64,000 nt of DNA from Coturnix japonica (lineage: Eukaryota > Chordata > Aves > Galliformes > Phasianidae): contig NC_029527.1 of the NCBI RefSeq assembly GCF_001577835.2, positions 10,942,094 through 11,006,093 of the forward strand, read 5' to 3'. A program made the position numbers and the translations under genes. The notes beneath the pieces are model-generated. The model ran no database searches. It was not told where the DNA came from and worked only from the letters and a program-made list of their open reading frames with translations. Positions 49,701 through 61,930 of this stretch are shown piece by piece. Every line of letters starts with the position of its first letter. Positions within the stretch are counted from its first letter, which is position 1.

Positions 49701-51255
49701 TTTTGTTTATCAGAACTGACTTGAGTTTCTTTATGAAAGAGAAATTCAAATAAGCATAGAATATTTTTTTTCTCATTTTTTACCTATATCCTTGTAGATC
49801 TTTTCATAATTTTCCATCTCTCTCAGGTTCATGTCATACACCAGAAGAGTTTTTCCCATTGAAAATTCACACTGCGATAAAGTACTCAGCATTCGTTGGT
49901 ACTGACTGTAACTGAAAGCAAACAAGACATTTATTCCTCAGCAGCATGAAAATACCTGCCTGTTTTTATATCACGAGGAAAATGAAGCCTCAGGTAATGT
50001 ACGGAACAGTTAAAACAGCAATTACTAAAGCAATAAAGGACTTCAAAGATTCAGTGCACAACTGCAAAAAGTACAGTTAAAAATGAATGCTGCACCGATT
50101 AATTTTATCATCATAAAGGTATAAAGCAGCATTACAGCATGGGCAGATTGCTCCAGGGATGATACTCTTCCCAACTAGAGCCAGCTCTGTGCCCACCACG
50201 ATTAATATTTTAACACTCCAGTGCTTCTCTGTGCACAGCATCATCACAGAGTGCCCTCCTGCACTCCAGCATCGGCACAGACCCTACTGCAGAACAACAT
50301 GTTGCTTAACCTTTAGTTCTTTGGCCTGTTTGTTTTCTTCTTTCTTTTCAGGGCAGTACAGCAGAAGCAGCACAGCCCCCACCTAACAGAACAAATGCAG
50401 AGCCACCAAATGGAACACTCAAGTCGTGATCCTGCTGTAATAATGGGACTGCTGAATCGTGAAGCAACGTGCCAACCTCCAGAGCCTTCGCTGTTAGATT
50501 TCAGGATGGTTTGCTCTGTAATTTTTGACCCATCTCCAGTGCATGTTTCTTGCCACAGCTCCTGGGCTTTGTCCAGAGAACCACACAGGGCTGAACATAG
50601 CAGAGATCATAGAATGGCTATGAATAGGACTGTAATGATCATCTAGTTTCAACCCCCTCCTGTGTGCAAGGTTGCCAACCACCGGAGCCCAGAGCCACAT
50701 CCAGCCCAAATGGATGCATTTTAACACAGTTTACTTTCTTTGTCTAAACAGATGCTCAGTTTTATGCTCAACTGCAAAGCAATGAGGTTTCAAGACTTAA
50801 AAACAGCCAACAAATACCCTTCCTCCTGAGATCCAGAGTTACACCACTTGATGAAACTCTTCACCAGCAGATTGATCCGCCTGTCGTCCCCAGCTCCGTC
50901 TCCATCAATGAGAAGCCGTTTGCGGATAACTTCATCTGTGGGAAAAAAAACAACTCGTGTTTAGCGCTCCGTGCTGGAAGCGTGTGGCACGGCAGGAGCT
51001 CACCCAGCAGAATGTGGGTGAAATAAAACGCGTTCAATACGCGGGGCCTGGGATCGGCAGGGAGGCTGGGCCCGAGAGGCCCGATGGAGCCCCAGGCCCC
51101 GGCACTGAGCGCAGCGGAGCGGCCTGGAAGCGCTCCATGCGGGGTGAGGCCGCCGCGCAGGGGTGCGTGGCTTCCCCGGGGTGAGAAACCCGGAGCGGGG
51201 ACAGCGAGAGGGAGGGCAGGAGGGAGGAGGTCTCACCGTCGGTCACGGCCCCCAT
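43708..51255 (-). CDS. THOC7: THO complex subunit 7 (complete)
   Basis: THOC7 is a nuclear coiled-coil subunit of THO, the core of TREX, which couples transcription to mRNA export; it pairs closely with THOC5. Coding exons on the minus strand are 51253-51237 with the ATG at 51255, then 50935-50818, 49911-49784, 49465-49379, 48123-48066, 44896-44830, 44708-44639 and 43775-43708. All borders are GT-AG and every phase fits. The product is 204 residues, the same length as human THOC7. Landmarks are MGAVTD (1-6), IRKRLLIDGDGAGDDRR (9-25), NLLVKSFIKWC (27-37), YSQYQRML (47-54), CEFSMGKTLLVYDMNL (60-75), the basic helix CKKQILQAKRIRKNRQ (102-117), HHPDRHETL (128-136) and an acidic end (184-204). Helical, heptad-like sequence fills about 75-182. 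It is transcribed away from ATXN7. Confidence 0.97.
44639..44708 (-). CDS. THOC7: THOC7 coding exon 7
   Basis: Acceptor acattccag, 23 codons LELRRKQFHVLLSTIHELQ to TLE, donor GAAA|GTAAGT. Confidence 0.96.
44830..44896 (-). CDS. THOC7: THOC7 coding exon 6
   Basis: Acceptor cctttccag. It completes Lys137, then gives 22 codons QLEALGKEL to ENVEDK, donor AAG|GTAGGT. Regular leucine spacing fits a coiled coil. Confidence 0.96.
44896..48065 (-). other. THOC7: THOC7 intron 5 region, 3.2 kb
   Basis: The intron proper is 44897-48065. It is AT-rich. Two stretches are unexplained: an open frame on the minus strand at 46024-46200 bounded by splice-like signals, and a shorter block next to it at about 46206-46284 whose minus-strand text loosely recalls the endonuclease end of CR1 (the ...VVIDLVMSNE portion). 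No known gene is recognised in it. Confidence 0.6.
48066..48123 (-). CDS. THOC7: THOC7 coding exon 5
   Basis: Acceptor tttctttcag, 18 whole codons YDALAKVIQ to HETL, donor CTGAA|GTAAGT. It matches human almost residue for residue. Confidence 0.96.
48330..48370 (+). repeat. AT-rich (TA)n-like repeat
   Basis: Imperfect TA dinucleotide tracts in the THOC7 intron between exons 4 and 5. Confidence 0.7.
49379..49465 (-). CDS. THOC7: THOC7 coding exon 4
   Basis: Acceptor gttaaag, 28 whole codons from NSIAAAHEKI to RIRKNRQ, donor CAGG|GTAAGC. It carries the very basic stretch QAKRIRKNRQ, identical to human. Confidence 0.96.
49784..49911 (-). CDS. THOC7: THOC7 coding exon 3
   Basis: Acceptor gctttcag, 42 whole codons from YSQYQRML to KIYKDI, donor ATAG|GTAAAA. 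This is the beginning of the long helical region. Confidence 0.96.
50607..50708 (-). mobile_element. CR1 LINE 3' end in THOC7 intron 2
   Basis: Starts atcatagaatggctatgaat, then gatcatctagtttcaacccc, ggttgccaaccaccgg and cccagagccacatccag. This is a reversed CR1 3' terminus, so it lies in the same sense as THOC7, about 110 bases past exon 2. Confidence 0.9.
50818..50935 (-). CDS. THOC7: THOC7 coding exon 2
   Basis: After the acceptor cccacag it encodes EVIRKRLLIDGD through SGSQEE, with split codons at both ends, and is nearly identical to human. The donor is GG|GTATTT. Confidence 0.96.
51237..51255 (-). CDS. THOC7: THOC7 coding exon 1
   Basis: The start codon (complement of 51253-51255) lies in a perfect Kozak context, GCCGCCATGG. 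The exon encodes MGAVTD and one base of Asp7, then the donor GTGAGA. The same bases fit a YY1 site (ATGGCGGC) on the plus strand. Confidence 0.95.
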
Positions 51256-51262
51256 GGCGGCG
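51251..51262 (+). promoter_or_regulatory. YY1-like motif over THOC7 start codon
   Basis: CCCATGGCGGCG fits the YY1 core ATGGCGGC. It is simultaneously the Kozak/start region of THOC7 on the other strand. YY1 sites overlapping start regions are common, but the match alone does not prove binding. Confidence 0.4.
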
Positions 51263-51307
51263 AGCGGCGGAGCCGGCGGGGCGGCGGCAGCAGCGAGTGA
51301 GGTCAGC

Positions 51308-51320
51308 TTCCCACAATGCA
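51308..51320 (+). promoter_or_regulatory. ZNF143/THAP11-like site
   Basis: TTCCCACAATGCA closely fits the SBS core TTCCCAnnATGCA bound by ZNF143 with THAP11. It sits between the two start regions of the divergent promoter, where such sites are typical. Confidence 0.55.
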
Positions 51321-51324
51321 GCCG

Positions 51325-51476
51325 GAGAGAGCGGCGGCCATGGAGGGGGAGGCGGCGGCGGCGGCTGGGGCCTGAGCCGGCTGGCGGCGAACGCGCGGCC
51401 CATCGGCGGGGAGGGCCGGCCGGGAGGCCCGCACCCCGCGCGGAACCGGCCCCCTGGCGAGGGGCGGCCCCGCCAG
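51325..51476 (+). other. ATXN7: Likely ATXN7 first exon (5'UTR)
   Basis: The GC-rich plus-strand sequence ends at a strong donor, CGCCAG|GTGAGA, with the downstream sequence turning intronic. By synteny this is exon 1 of ATXN7, the ataxin-7 subunit of the SAGA deubiquitinase module. No ataxin-7 protein sequence is visible in the window; in human the ATG/polyglutamine exon also follows non-coding exons. The 5' end is a guess. It could alternatively belong to a separate antisense transcript. Confidence 0.55.
51340..51375 (+). CDS. Upstream ORF in presumed ATXN7 exon 1
   Basis: An 11-codon frame, MEGEAAAAAGA followed by TGA, in a good start context (gcggccATGg). If transcription starts upstream of it, ribosomes would meet it first and it could damp translation of the main frame. 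It depends on the unproven transcription start. Confidence 0.4.
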   Translation: MEGEAAAAAGA

Positions 51477-53862
51477 GTGAGAGGCCGACGGGGGAGGGAA
51501 GCGGAGGTCCCCGCGCCCGCAGCCAGGCTCCACCTCCCAACCACCGCGCCCACGACCCCGCCGCCCCCCTCCTGGGCCGCCCCGCCATGCCCTCGGCACA
51601 TGGCCCTCGCCCTTCGACGCCTGGCATCGAGGCGTGGGGCCGGCGCTGTGGGCTGAGGGGAGATGGGCTGAGCGCCTCGGGTCACGCTTGGGATGAGTCC
51701 CTGGTGTGTGGCTTGACACAAGAGGCTGAGCATTGGGGCAAGGGAAGGATGTGGAATGTTGTTCCTGAGGTGTTTCCTGGGGTGCTGTGCTGTGGGTGGT
51801 AACCAGAGCGGGTTGTTCCTATATGGAAAAGTGAACCGGTGCTGGGGTGTGCCGGGAGAAAAGAGGTATTAAGCTGTTGGATGAGATCAAGTGTTGGGTT
51901 TTCGCCTTTTGGACCAAAATGTTGACACCTGTGCCATGCTAAAGTTGATAATGTTACTTTAAGATACATTGGTACAATAATGATATGTGAGATGCATGTC
52001 CAGGCCCTGACATCTTGGCATTACCTTCTCCTCTTGGTTGGACACTAAGTACATGCAGACTCATTCTGCTTGTTGCTGTGTATTAAGAGAAAATGGGTGT
52101 AAGGAAGAAAGAACCGTGTCAGCATGTAGTGTCATCTCCATCTTCCTGGTTTTAGAGCCCTGAGTGACGACGGGTTCTTTTGTTCTGGATAGAGATGTAT
52201 AACAGGGGTTTACATATTACTAGATTGTTGCAAGCCAGCACTTTGACTTGTGAAGTGGCACCTGGTAGGTTCTTTGCGAGGCACTATTGGGAAGGGCTAC
52301 AGAGAGTGGTCATTAAAGCTCCATCTGGATTGAAGGTATTTCCAGTGTAGAAAAACTGGGTAAATATGCTGCTTTCTTGATATTTTTATGTATCTCTGCG
52401 TGATTTGTGAGTGATATAATTTGATGTGAAAAGTGGCGCTTTCCTACCCTACTTAGATCTCCTATCTTCAGCATCTTGGAGCATCCTGGTCTTATCAACA
52501 CTTAATACTATTCATGCCATTCTCTTAGCTCTTTCCTTTTCTACTGTGATGAGAAGTTGATCAGAACTGTTGGGTGTTGAGGGTGCGAACTGTCAGTTAT
52601 TTGTTTAATAATGCAAGAATACGTCTGTGTCATTTTCTGCCATTTAATCTAATATTTTCCCACTTATTGTTTATCATTCCAGTGTTGGTCAGATAGCCTT
52701 ATTCAGCTCTCCACAGTGACAAATTCCTGGAGTAATTAATTTAGAACACAACAGTCCGTATAATTAGTTAATAATTTTTAATGACTTTTACGCCTTTCTT
52801 GTCTTCATTGGTGTCACTGATTACAGCATTCTCATAAATGCTCTGTCCTGGGTCTTATGGTAAGAATTTAGCTGTTATTTTTTCATTCTAAGACAGAGCT
52901 TTCAGGTATCATCAGTGTTCATCAACTTTCCTGTTTCAAAATGGGAACTGGAACTTGCTAAACACATCATGAAGAATCTCACTAAGGCTACATATTGATG
53001 TTAAATCCTGCTGTCTTTGCTCTTCTGTCTTGCCACGAGGTGTTTTGCCTAAGAAGCCAGTTCCAGCTTGCTGGATTTCTATACTCATTGAGTTTTCATT
53101 ATGTCTTTGGAGTCTTCTTTCAGTTCGCTCCACTTCCAAGCAGAGTTCCTCATCTTGTAAGTATAAAACAACCTTTGTAATACATGTATGGGGTGCATGT
53201 TGCGCTAGGCTGTAGCCAAGGATGTTTTCTGCATTAATTCAGTGTTTGATGTAGGTCTCTGGAACGGGCTTGACTCGCTCTTATTTATCCTTCACCAGCT
53301 CTTGCATTCTGTGCAGATTCCATCAGCTACAGTCTTTTATATAAATCCTTCAATTAACAGGCAGAAATACTGCATAGCATTGAACCTTCCTTAAGAAATC
53401 AGTATTGCAGATCCATGTGGTAGGAAAAAATGTCTTGCGCAAGGCAAAGCATATTCCTCCATGCCAGGTAATTTGGAATAAGTACCTGTGCAAGCTTTCA
53501 ACCAAGCTAAACATGATGTAGATTTTCCTCTTTCCTTGGATTCCTTTACGTGTGCCACATGTTAATAATAATTTGTTACACACCTGTCCTTGTCTAACCA
53601 GTGAAATGATCCTCTGTAATGTTTCCAGGTGTCCCTGGATACAGTGTAAGCTGGGTACATTTAGCATTGGGTTGTTACACATGTGGAAGTGGCTCAGATT
53701 TTCATCATTATCCTCTTTTTGTTCCTAAAAATGGCTTTGAAGTACACTTTATTATTTTCTTAATTGAAGAAATCTGTCAGTGTTGAGGTTTTCTCTCTTG
53801 AAAAGAAGCTCTGAAATAATTTCACAGACTTTAAGTTGACTTTATACATCCTCCCCTTTAAC

Positions 53863-53868
<6 letters not shown>

Positions 53869-53904
<36 letters not shown>
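53869..53904 (+). repeat. (TA)18 microsatellite
   Basis: 36 bases of uninterrupted TA repeat, preceded by tatgtg and followed by catac. It is likely length-polymorphic. Confidence 0.95.
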
Positions 53905-53908
<4 letters not shown>

Positions 53909-56900
53909 CTTTCCAACTGCAGAAAGAATTAAAGGTGAAGAAGCTTTTCATAGTATTCAAGGGTATAATGAGCTATGATTTTTAGAGCTAAGAAAACGTC
54001 TTTAACTATTGATGAGGTGGATTTAAAATATTTTTCCTAAGCCGCCCTAATAATTCATGAGGTGGTTTTAGATTCCAGGTTTTCTTCGTGTTGAATAACT
54101 TCTAAATCAGACTGTTGTGTGGCATTAAATCTTACAGAGATCTAAGTATAGTAGGTCAGAAACTACAGGGTATTTTTATCCAGTCCAACCTATATTCTTG
54201 TCAGAAAGTCACACCAAATTTATTTAGTGAGACCTATTTTCTGTAAGCCTAAGTTTAGCATTACCGCCCTTTAGTTCTTTGTTGATTGTATTCTGTGATT
54301 TTCTGCAAGGCTGATATTGAGCTGACCTGCTGCTGTCACCCTGTTTTCTCTTGTAAATTACTGTTACGTTTTGTCTGCATTCTTCTTTGGCTTCTTTACC
54401 CTCAGTATTTACTGCAAATCAGCAGCAGTGTTTCAAGTGATTGCCATCTTATTCTGTACGAACTGCAGATGTTAAAATATTCACTCTTGGCAGATAGGAC
54501 CGATTTTTATTTTTTTATTTTTTCAAAAAATAGCTTTTTATTCATTTATTTTTGTCTAAACAGTGTGATTCGTAGCCTTGTAAAAAGCTTTCCTAACACG
54601 GATCCATGTGTTTGCACAGAGCTAGCACGTTTTCATAGTGTTATATTATAACAAGAGAAGGGAGAGCAAGAATGCTCATTGGGACTGTAGGTTCCTGCTT
54701 GGTGAGAGCATCAAGGTGTTCTAACATGCATCTTGTAGAACTCAGTATCATGAAACTGCAGCAGGATGTATTAGGTAGTTTGATTTTTCTCTTGGTGTAA
54801 AAATCATTAACCCCAGAAGTTCCAGCTGCGTGTGTGCTGCATAGGAGGTTCTATGCTATCTCTGTGATACGTGATTTAAAATGGCTTCGGGGTAATTTTT
54901 GGGTGACACTTTGTATTTCATGCATGTTATGAGGAAGCAGCCATTTATTTTTTTGGAGCCATTTGGAACTGTTTTGAAAGAATTAGTCACTAATCTGGTA
55001 GTCTCTTTGTTGGCAGGATGTTTTCAGTATGTTATTACTATGTATTTATGTTTTCCTTCCTCAATGTATCAATTCACTGGTTTGGTAGCATTCGCGCTGT
55101 GCCCTGAAGATCACCAGTGGCATTCCAGAGTTTTCAGAGGAAGACATGGACACTGATTGAGATTCTAATAGGGACTAAGAAGAAGAGTTTGTCCTTGCTG
55201 GAGCTGAGCCAGGTGGTAAATGTTTGTGTTTAACCATGGCTTTAAGCTCTGGGTGAACAATCAGAGGGCTGCGAATACCTTATTTACTTGTGACATCTAA
55301 ATAAATAGCTGGTAGTGTTCCTGCGGAGATTTTACAGAAGGTTCAGAGGGAAGCCAGGTGTTTCCTGCTTGTGCTGTCCTTGTAGTGGTGTTGGGAGAAC
55401 CCCATGGCCCGTTGCTGGCCTCAGGAGAGCCTCACAGAGTCTGAGTCAGCCCTTCAAGCTTTATAACATTACAGAAGGTAGTTGGTTGGTTTTGGGGTTG
55501 GTTGCAATGTGTTTCATTTTACAAGCAGCTGTGGAAGAACATCTAGAATTTTTACACGGCTTTCTGAGCTTGGCAAAGTAAGATCCCGTACCATGGGAAG
55601 ATGTTGGAGGCAACACTTCTGTCTTCAGAAGATGGAGAAAGGAAGTATGGGGTCTATATTGACAAACAGGTTCTGTTTAAAAGCAGTCTTATATATTGCC
55701 ATGGATCACTTCATGGCTTAAAAGTATGTTTTCTTTTAATGGAGTAACTCTTGTCAGTGGTAGTGTTTAGGAACAGCTATGATTTGTGACACAATGCACT
55801 GAGGCACGTGCTCACACCCTGGTTTCTGGGTCTAAGCAGGGAAACAGAGGCGTGGTCACACGCTTTGGTGATGCCTGCTCATTTGTACGTTCTTATGTTT
55901 TAATGCATCATGTCATGTTTCTGACCATTGTTACCCTAAACAAGTGACTCAAAGCAGGGCAGAACCCCCAAAGAGAAGACAAGTTTCCCTTGGGAAGAAG
56001 ACATGCTCTCCTCCCTCTCATTTTCTTTTTCAAATGAGCCACACGTTGCTTTGAATGTATCGCTTCAGTCCTGTGAAAGCAAATGGTTTAAACAACTATT
56101 TCAGGAGATGCATGTGGAGAAGATAATCCATCTTTTCCAGCGGAGGCTGAGATCCAGATAAGGAGCTGCATGTTGTGGCCCTTCCTCAGTCTGCTCAGGC
56201 AGGTTGTACCAAAGGGAAGATTCGACCTACCTGAGGCCAGAGGGGTTTCCATGAAAAAGGAGAGGGCCAAATGCTTCAGGATTTGCAAGTGTTCCATTAG
56301 AATTACACCAGCTGAAGCAGCTGGAAGGAGATGATGAATATGCACATTTTCTACCCAGTAGCTAAGTAGGAATGTGCTTAAATCCTGCCTGTATCCAGGG
56401 CTAAGCACCTTTCTCCAGGGAGCGTTTTGGATTCACGCTCTCTTGAAATGAGGATCATAAGCTCTTTCTTTCAAAGGGAGAGTAAAGGTCAGTCTTTGCT
56501 TTCAAAACCCAGGAGGTGGTGATGGTTCTTGTTCCCTTTTTGTCATTAGCGGGGCTGTTATCCACTAGAACGCTCACCACGTGTGGGTGCCTTCAACCCA
56601 GCTATCCTCCATCCGGAGGAGATTAATGCTCATAATTCCTTCCATCAGAGTGAATTTTGTAATCAGCAGCAGGCTGTTGGCTGGCAATAAGGTGGTGGTT
56701 CTCTCAGAAGGACAGAATGAACTCAACTCTGTAGCCCAGCACACAGCTATTAGACAACTCAGAACTAAAGCATTTAAGGAAACAATGCATAAAATCAAAG
56801 CAGTCATTTCAGAAGTGCGAGAGAAATAACTGCAAGCATTGCAAAAATCACTTTCAGATTGAAGACCAGATTCCCTTCAAAGATATGTGTGAGTGCCTTT

Positions 56901-59900
56901 GTGGTAATTGCCAGATTTTATGTGCAGGCAGGAATAGAAGTTGGACTTGAAAAGTGTAGGTGGAAAAAAAAACACCTTGTGGAACCATAATAAAACAATC
57001 TGCCTGATAAACTGCTTTGGGGGAGGTGCAAGAAGCAGCTGGGACAATGGAGTTCAGACCTACTGACAAAGGAGAGAGTGGACACAGATGCGTTATGTAT
57101 TTAGTTAGTGTACGTATATACATATGTGTTGTACATCTATGCAGATTTTAAGTTGAGATATGAAAGTGATTATATGTGTGGCTATGAAAGTGTCCGCAGG
57201 TTAAGGTCAATCCATATGAAAATCTTTGCGTTCGGGCCAAAATGTTATTTCTGAGTAGGATTTACAAAGCTCCCAGTCCAATCTGTGTTATAACAATGTT
57301 TTGGTGGGGACTCGGTATAAACAAACATCCTGTTTTGGTTTTGATTTTGAAAAGTGTTAGTGCAGAATGCCTGAAATCTGTAAGGGATTCTTTCTGACCC
57401 TCTGTCTTTTGCCTTTATTTTAATGAAAATATAAATATTGAGTATATGTGGGTAAAAGTGCTCAAATAAAGAAGAAAAGGCAGAGAGATTGGATTTTATT
57501 GCTTAAATGAATAAAGATGGGCTTCTAAGAGTTGAGGGTAAAACAAAGCTGTGCTAATAATAACTACAACTGTGCACCTGTGATTTTGTGGTCGATTGTA
57601 AATGTTTTCACTTCAGTTTCATTCCAGTGTTGCTTTGGCAGTTACGCTTATTGAACGTTTTCTTCATTTCTGAGATCTGTTGGTGGTTTGTGGGGTGTGA
57701 GCATAAAGCTAGAATGGGGTTGAACAAGAAAATAGCCTCAAATGAAATCACACACATGTATGTTAGAACATATGGGAATTTTATTACATGATGTAATGAG
57801 TTTGAAATTGAAAAGAATACCTAAAGTGCACTTGAGCTGCAGCTACTTGGCCCGGATTGGAACAGGAGAGTATTTACAGTGCAGTTTTCTAGTAAAGCTT
57901 TTCCCTCCTGTTACGTCAAAAAACTTGAACAAACAGCAACCACTGGCTGTAACTGTATATCAAATGTCATCAAACAAATGGAAGGAAATAGCTCAAGAGC
58001 TGCTGTTTTCAAATGTTTATGTTAAAGAAATCTGTCCTGATCTTTCAAGCTCTTGAACGTATTTTGAGCTGTACTGGTGAAAGGCATTGAAGTGTTTTCA
58101 ATGGGATTTCCCACAGCACTAAGGGAGGTGGCTGGTTTGAAAGGGAGCACTTTTAGCCTTAACTCTGGAATGAGTTGGGTTTGCTTGTTTGTTTGTTTTC
58201 CAGTTCTAAGATTGCACCTTTCTGTTGGATGAATTATTAAGATAGTGCTCAACATCCCCTGTGTTAGAATTTAAAATGGACTCGGGATGATCACAGTTCA
58301 GTACAGGGCAGTGCGGTGTTTGCATTTCAAAATAGACTTTATCTTTAAAAATGTCAACAATAAAATGTACGCACTGTATGTGATGTGTTTGGCTCCAGCT
58401 GTGTGGGATGTGGCTTATGTCCCTTGGGAGCAGATATGGGAAGCACAACAGGGATGTGTCTCAGCGAAGCAGGCATGTACCACCAGATCTCAGATGTTGG
58501 CACAGGCTTTTAATGTGGTGATGACACAGGTAGTGAGTTTCCTGAGGACTGGCATATTCTCAATGAATCTTCTTTATTTGTAATTGCTTCTTAATAGAGC
58601 CAGTTCCCCATCCTGTCTTTCTAGGACTTGGCACAGAGATGGCAATTCTGAGACAGCCTTTTTGCAACCTGTGTTTTCTTCTCTTTCTGCTTGTATCAAT
58701 GAGTGCAACTGCTCTTCTGTATCTCTTTTCCTGGCGGTTGTTCTTGGTGCTCTTCTGCAGGCATTGCTCCCTCCCAGAGGCTTCCTGCATTATGGAGCTG
58801 TTTGCTGCCTCCCGTGCAGGTGGGATCTTTTATTCAGCTGCAGCACTGTCATTGCTTGGGGAAAAGAGCAGCCTAACACAGGATGGCTGCTGGCAGGTAC
58901 AGGCATTCTTTTGACTTCTATTAAGTTGCATTTTATTATTTTCCTTCACATTTGGCAAGCAATTTTCAATGTTTCTGGTGCTTCACCATCGCTTCTTTGT
59001 GCACCGGCTGTGATGTCAACAGGAACGTGCACAGTTTTGCTGCAGAGTGATGGGGCCAACCTCCTTTTTAATGTTTGTGCTCAGACCATAATAATGACAT
59101 TTTATTATCTCGGGAACATTACTTGAGTTTTTAAAGTGGTAGGAATATCACGTGTACTTTTGCTAGGTTTATTTATAAGTACAAAACGCTACGTACAGAA
59201 GGAGTATTGGCTGTGTTCCAGCTGTCTCCTAAACTTTGTTATGCAGAAAAATACATAAATTATCAAGAATCCTGAAAATCAGACTCTTTTACATCCTTTC
59301 ATTTGAGATAAAGTAATAATTAAGTACCCACATGCAGGACAGCAGGGCCTGTGCAAAATGAAATCAGGAAAGAGGAAGTGTGGAGATGCCAAAGAAATTG
59401 CCTAAAGAGGTGAAAAACGCAGCTGAGAGAATGTAATTCCTTAGCTTAAGTGAGAGGAGGCTGAGAGAGTGAGGAGACAAATTTGTTGGAGTGCATTGCA
59501 AAGTGAGGAGCTTATGGCAAATAAGGAAAGAACCGGATCAGATTGCAGCAAGGCAGATTCAGTATTGACAATTTTCTGGTGGAGTAAAGGTGGAATAATC
59601 TTTTGCGGGGACAATGGTGCTTCCATTGCCTGAGGGCTTAAAGAACTGGTTCGATTACCTGTATTGTTCCCAACAGATAGTCTAGCTTTGTGCCTTGGGG
59701 CTGTGTGATGGGCTGACGGACCTCTGGATGTTCCTGCTGCCCCTTCTTTGGTTAACAGACATCTAACTACAAACTTCACAGGTTCTAATAGGATCAGAGT
59801 ATAAGACTGATATACACTGGAGCCTCTTTTCCACCGCTGTGGCCTGTTCAGCAGCTTTATTTCAACTGGAGTTTTTTGTATTTGTAAGGAAGGCTATGGC

Positions 59901-61699
59901 ACTTGTTAGGTAAAAGTTTTGGTTATCGGTGGGTTTTGGTTTTTTGGGAGAGTGTTAATTGCATGTAGGCCTCTAAGATGATGTTATAGTGTCTGTCCTC
60001 TTCCTCTTTGAATATTCTTTGCTCTGATGTTACATCCAGGCTAGTTATAGGACTGTTGTTCTACCTGGAAAAGCTAAGAAATTTAGTGTAGTGCTTCATG
60101 CATTGTGGCCTGAGTGTGGATCTGAAGGAGCAATTGTTGCAGGTCACTGCATGCATGCAAAGGGTAGAAATTGTTGCTTTTGATAAACTACGGTGTGACA
60201 TTAGTTCATAGGTGCTGTGAGCTTTGTAATGGCATTTAATTTTGTCTGTGCGTATATACCTACTTAGGGAAAATATAGTAATTGGTGGGATGGGCAGGAA
60301 GAAAGGGGTGCACTGTGTGACCTGGACATTATGTGTCTGTTGTAATGATAAAGGTGAGAAGAAGTCTTGTACTTTTATAACACATCATTACTTCTTGACC
60401 ATAAGAGGAACAAGGAACTGATTTCTTCACGAGACATTAATAGCTATAATTAATAAATGGGTTTCATAGCTGAATAGTTTGCTAGCAGATACACACCTGT
60501 GGCTTCTTATCCATCTATGGTTTGCAGAGAAAGTAACTGCTATGGGAAGTATGTTAAAATGCAAGTTATTTGATTTCCAGGTAAATAATAGCAATGGCAA
60601 CAAACCCTTCCTTTTATCTAGTTAATAAGCAGGCAGTGGTTGCTTAATTTATGAAAATTGAATGCCCTGTTAATAGCTATGTGAGTAATGATGGAAAAAA
60701 TAAAATTTTTTATACAGCATAATAAAGAGCCCTGAGTTAATATAGTTATAAGCATGTGACAAATGGATTCTGTGTAAGAAGTCCTGTTGGCTGAGTGGGC
60801 TTGTGTAGACATTTAAGCCATTGGTTTGTTGGTGTCAGTATAAATACAGGTTGACTTGCCAGCTAAGAATGGCATTTTGCACTCACTTCCTTAGCATGAG
60901 CACACGATGGGAAACACAGGACTCACTTGCAAAGCAGTGTAATGCTGTTTCATGTATGTTCCCTGTGTGTACAGCTTCAGTGTTTATAACAAAGTGAAAC
61001 TGCCTTTTCAATTTAGAAAGAAAATGTGGGAGACGCGGACCAAATGCTCGTTAGTCATTAAGAAGAGAAACCCAAATGATTTTTAAAGTAGCTGTAGCCT
61101 TTTAGAATATGAGTTGTTGTTTTTAAATGGTTGGGATCAACGTTTCTCTCCTTGCTCTCACATTTTTCTCTGCTCCATAGCACTGATGTGTGCAAGCCAG
61201 TGGCTCTGACTCTAGGTGGCAGTCAGCAGTAGGCAGAAGGGAAGGCTGCTGGGGTGCTTTGGCTTGAACCCTGCTCTCTCTGCTCTGGCTGCCTTCTCCA
61301 GTTGAAGTTTTTGTGGTCTTGGGTGGCAGTAAGTGTCATTTCAGCTTCTCCCCCTTTCAGATGGAATCAGAGATGCTATGAAGAAAGAAATAAGCAAAAA
61401 AGAAAGGCAAAAAATAAGACAAACTGAGAAAATGGTGCAGTGAGACGTTCGCAAAAGAGAGCTTTGGTGATGCTAAAAATAGAGAAGAGGCTTCTTTACA
61501 GATCAGCAAGACTCTTGTCACAGATTAGCAGAAACAGATTTCTGTTTATGATGGGAGGAATCCTCATTTCCTGCTAAATTCGGTTTCATTGGGCTGCAAA
61601 AGGTGCAACCAGGGATGGGAGGAGTGGAGGAGTAATACATTGTTGTACCCTGATTTTTAGCAATGAGGATTTCCTGACAGCCTCACAGCTGTGCGTCAT

Positions 61700-61930
61700 T
61701 TAAGAAATACTTATTGCTTTAGATGTCATGTCTTCCACCTCTGCCCTGTCCCTCATCCTCCTTTTGCAGCGTCTGCCCTTCGCTCTTCATTTCTAACCTC
61801 TCTCCTGTCCACTTATAGGCAATTCCTTTCCTTCATTCCTGTCAGCTCTCTGCCTCTTGACTCTCCACTCTTTCTTCATATTAAAAGTAGAGTAGGTTTC
61901 AGTTTTTCTCTCTCCTTTCCCTTGTTTGCC
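61700..61930 (+). repeat. Pyrimidine-rich tract
   Basis: About 230 bases dominated by C and T with no clean unit. It produces an apparently open serine/leucine/phenylalanine-rich frame that is not a gene. Confidence 0.55.

Larger units (their letters stand above)
50990..51660. promoter_or_regulatory. CpG island, head-to-head THOC7/ATXN7 promoter
   Basis: A strongly GC- and CpG-rich block surrounds the THOC7 start codon and continues over a plus-strand first exon. THOC7 is read leftward from 51255, and the plus-strand exon with donor at 51477 is read rightward. No TATA box is seen. YY1-like and ZNF143-like motifs are present, both common at TATA-less bidirectional promoters. The same head-to-head pairing of THOC7 and ATXN7 exists in human. 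Confidence 0.85.

Noticed and set aside
51034-51802. Several long frames on both strands over the CpG island
   Set aside because: Stop codons are rare in very GC-rich DNA. The frames are Pro/Arg/Ala/Gly-rich, mutually overlapping and cross the THOC7 start exon.
56574-56829. Frames open on both strands for about 80 codons
   Set aside because: Looked protein-like at first, but the two strands are open over the same bases and no domain or family could be named.
58584-59126. 180-codon hydrophobic plus-strand frame
   Set aside because: Its length is within chance expectation, it begins at a non-ATG codon, contains no recognisable domain and lacks splice-consistent evidence.
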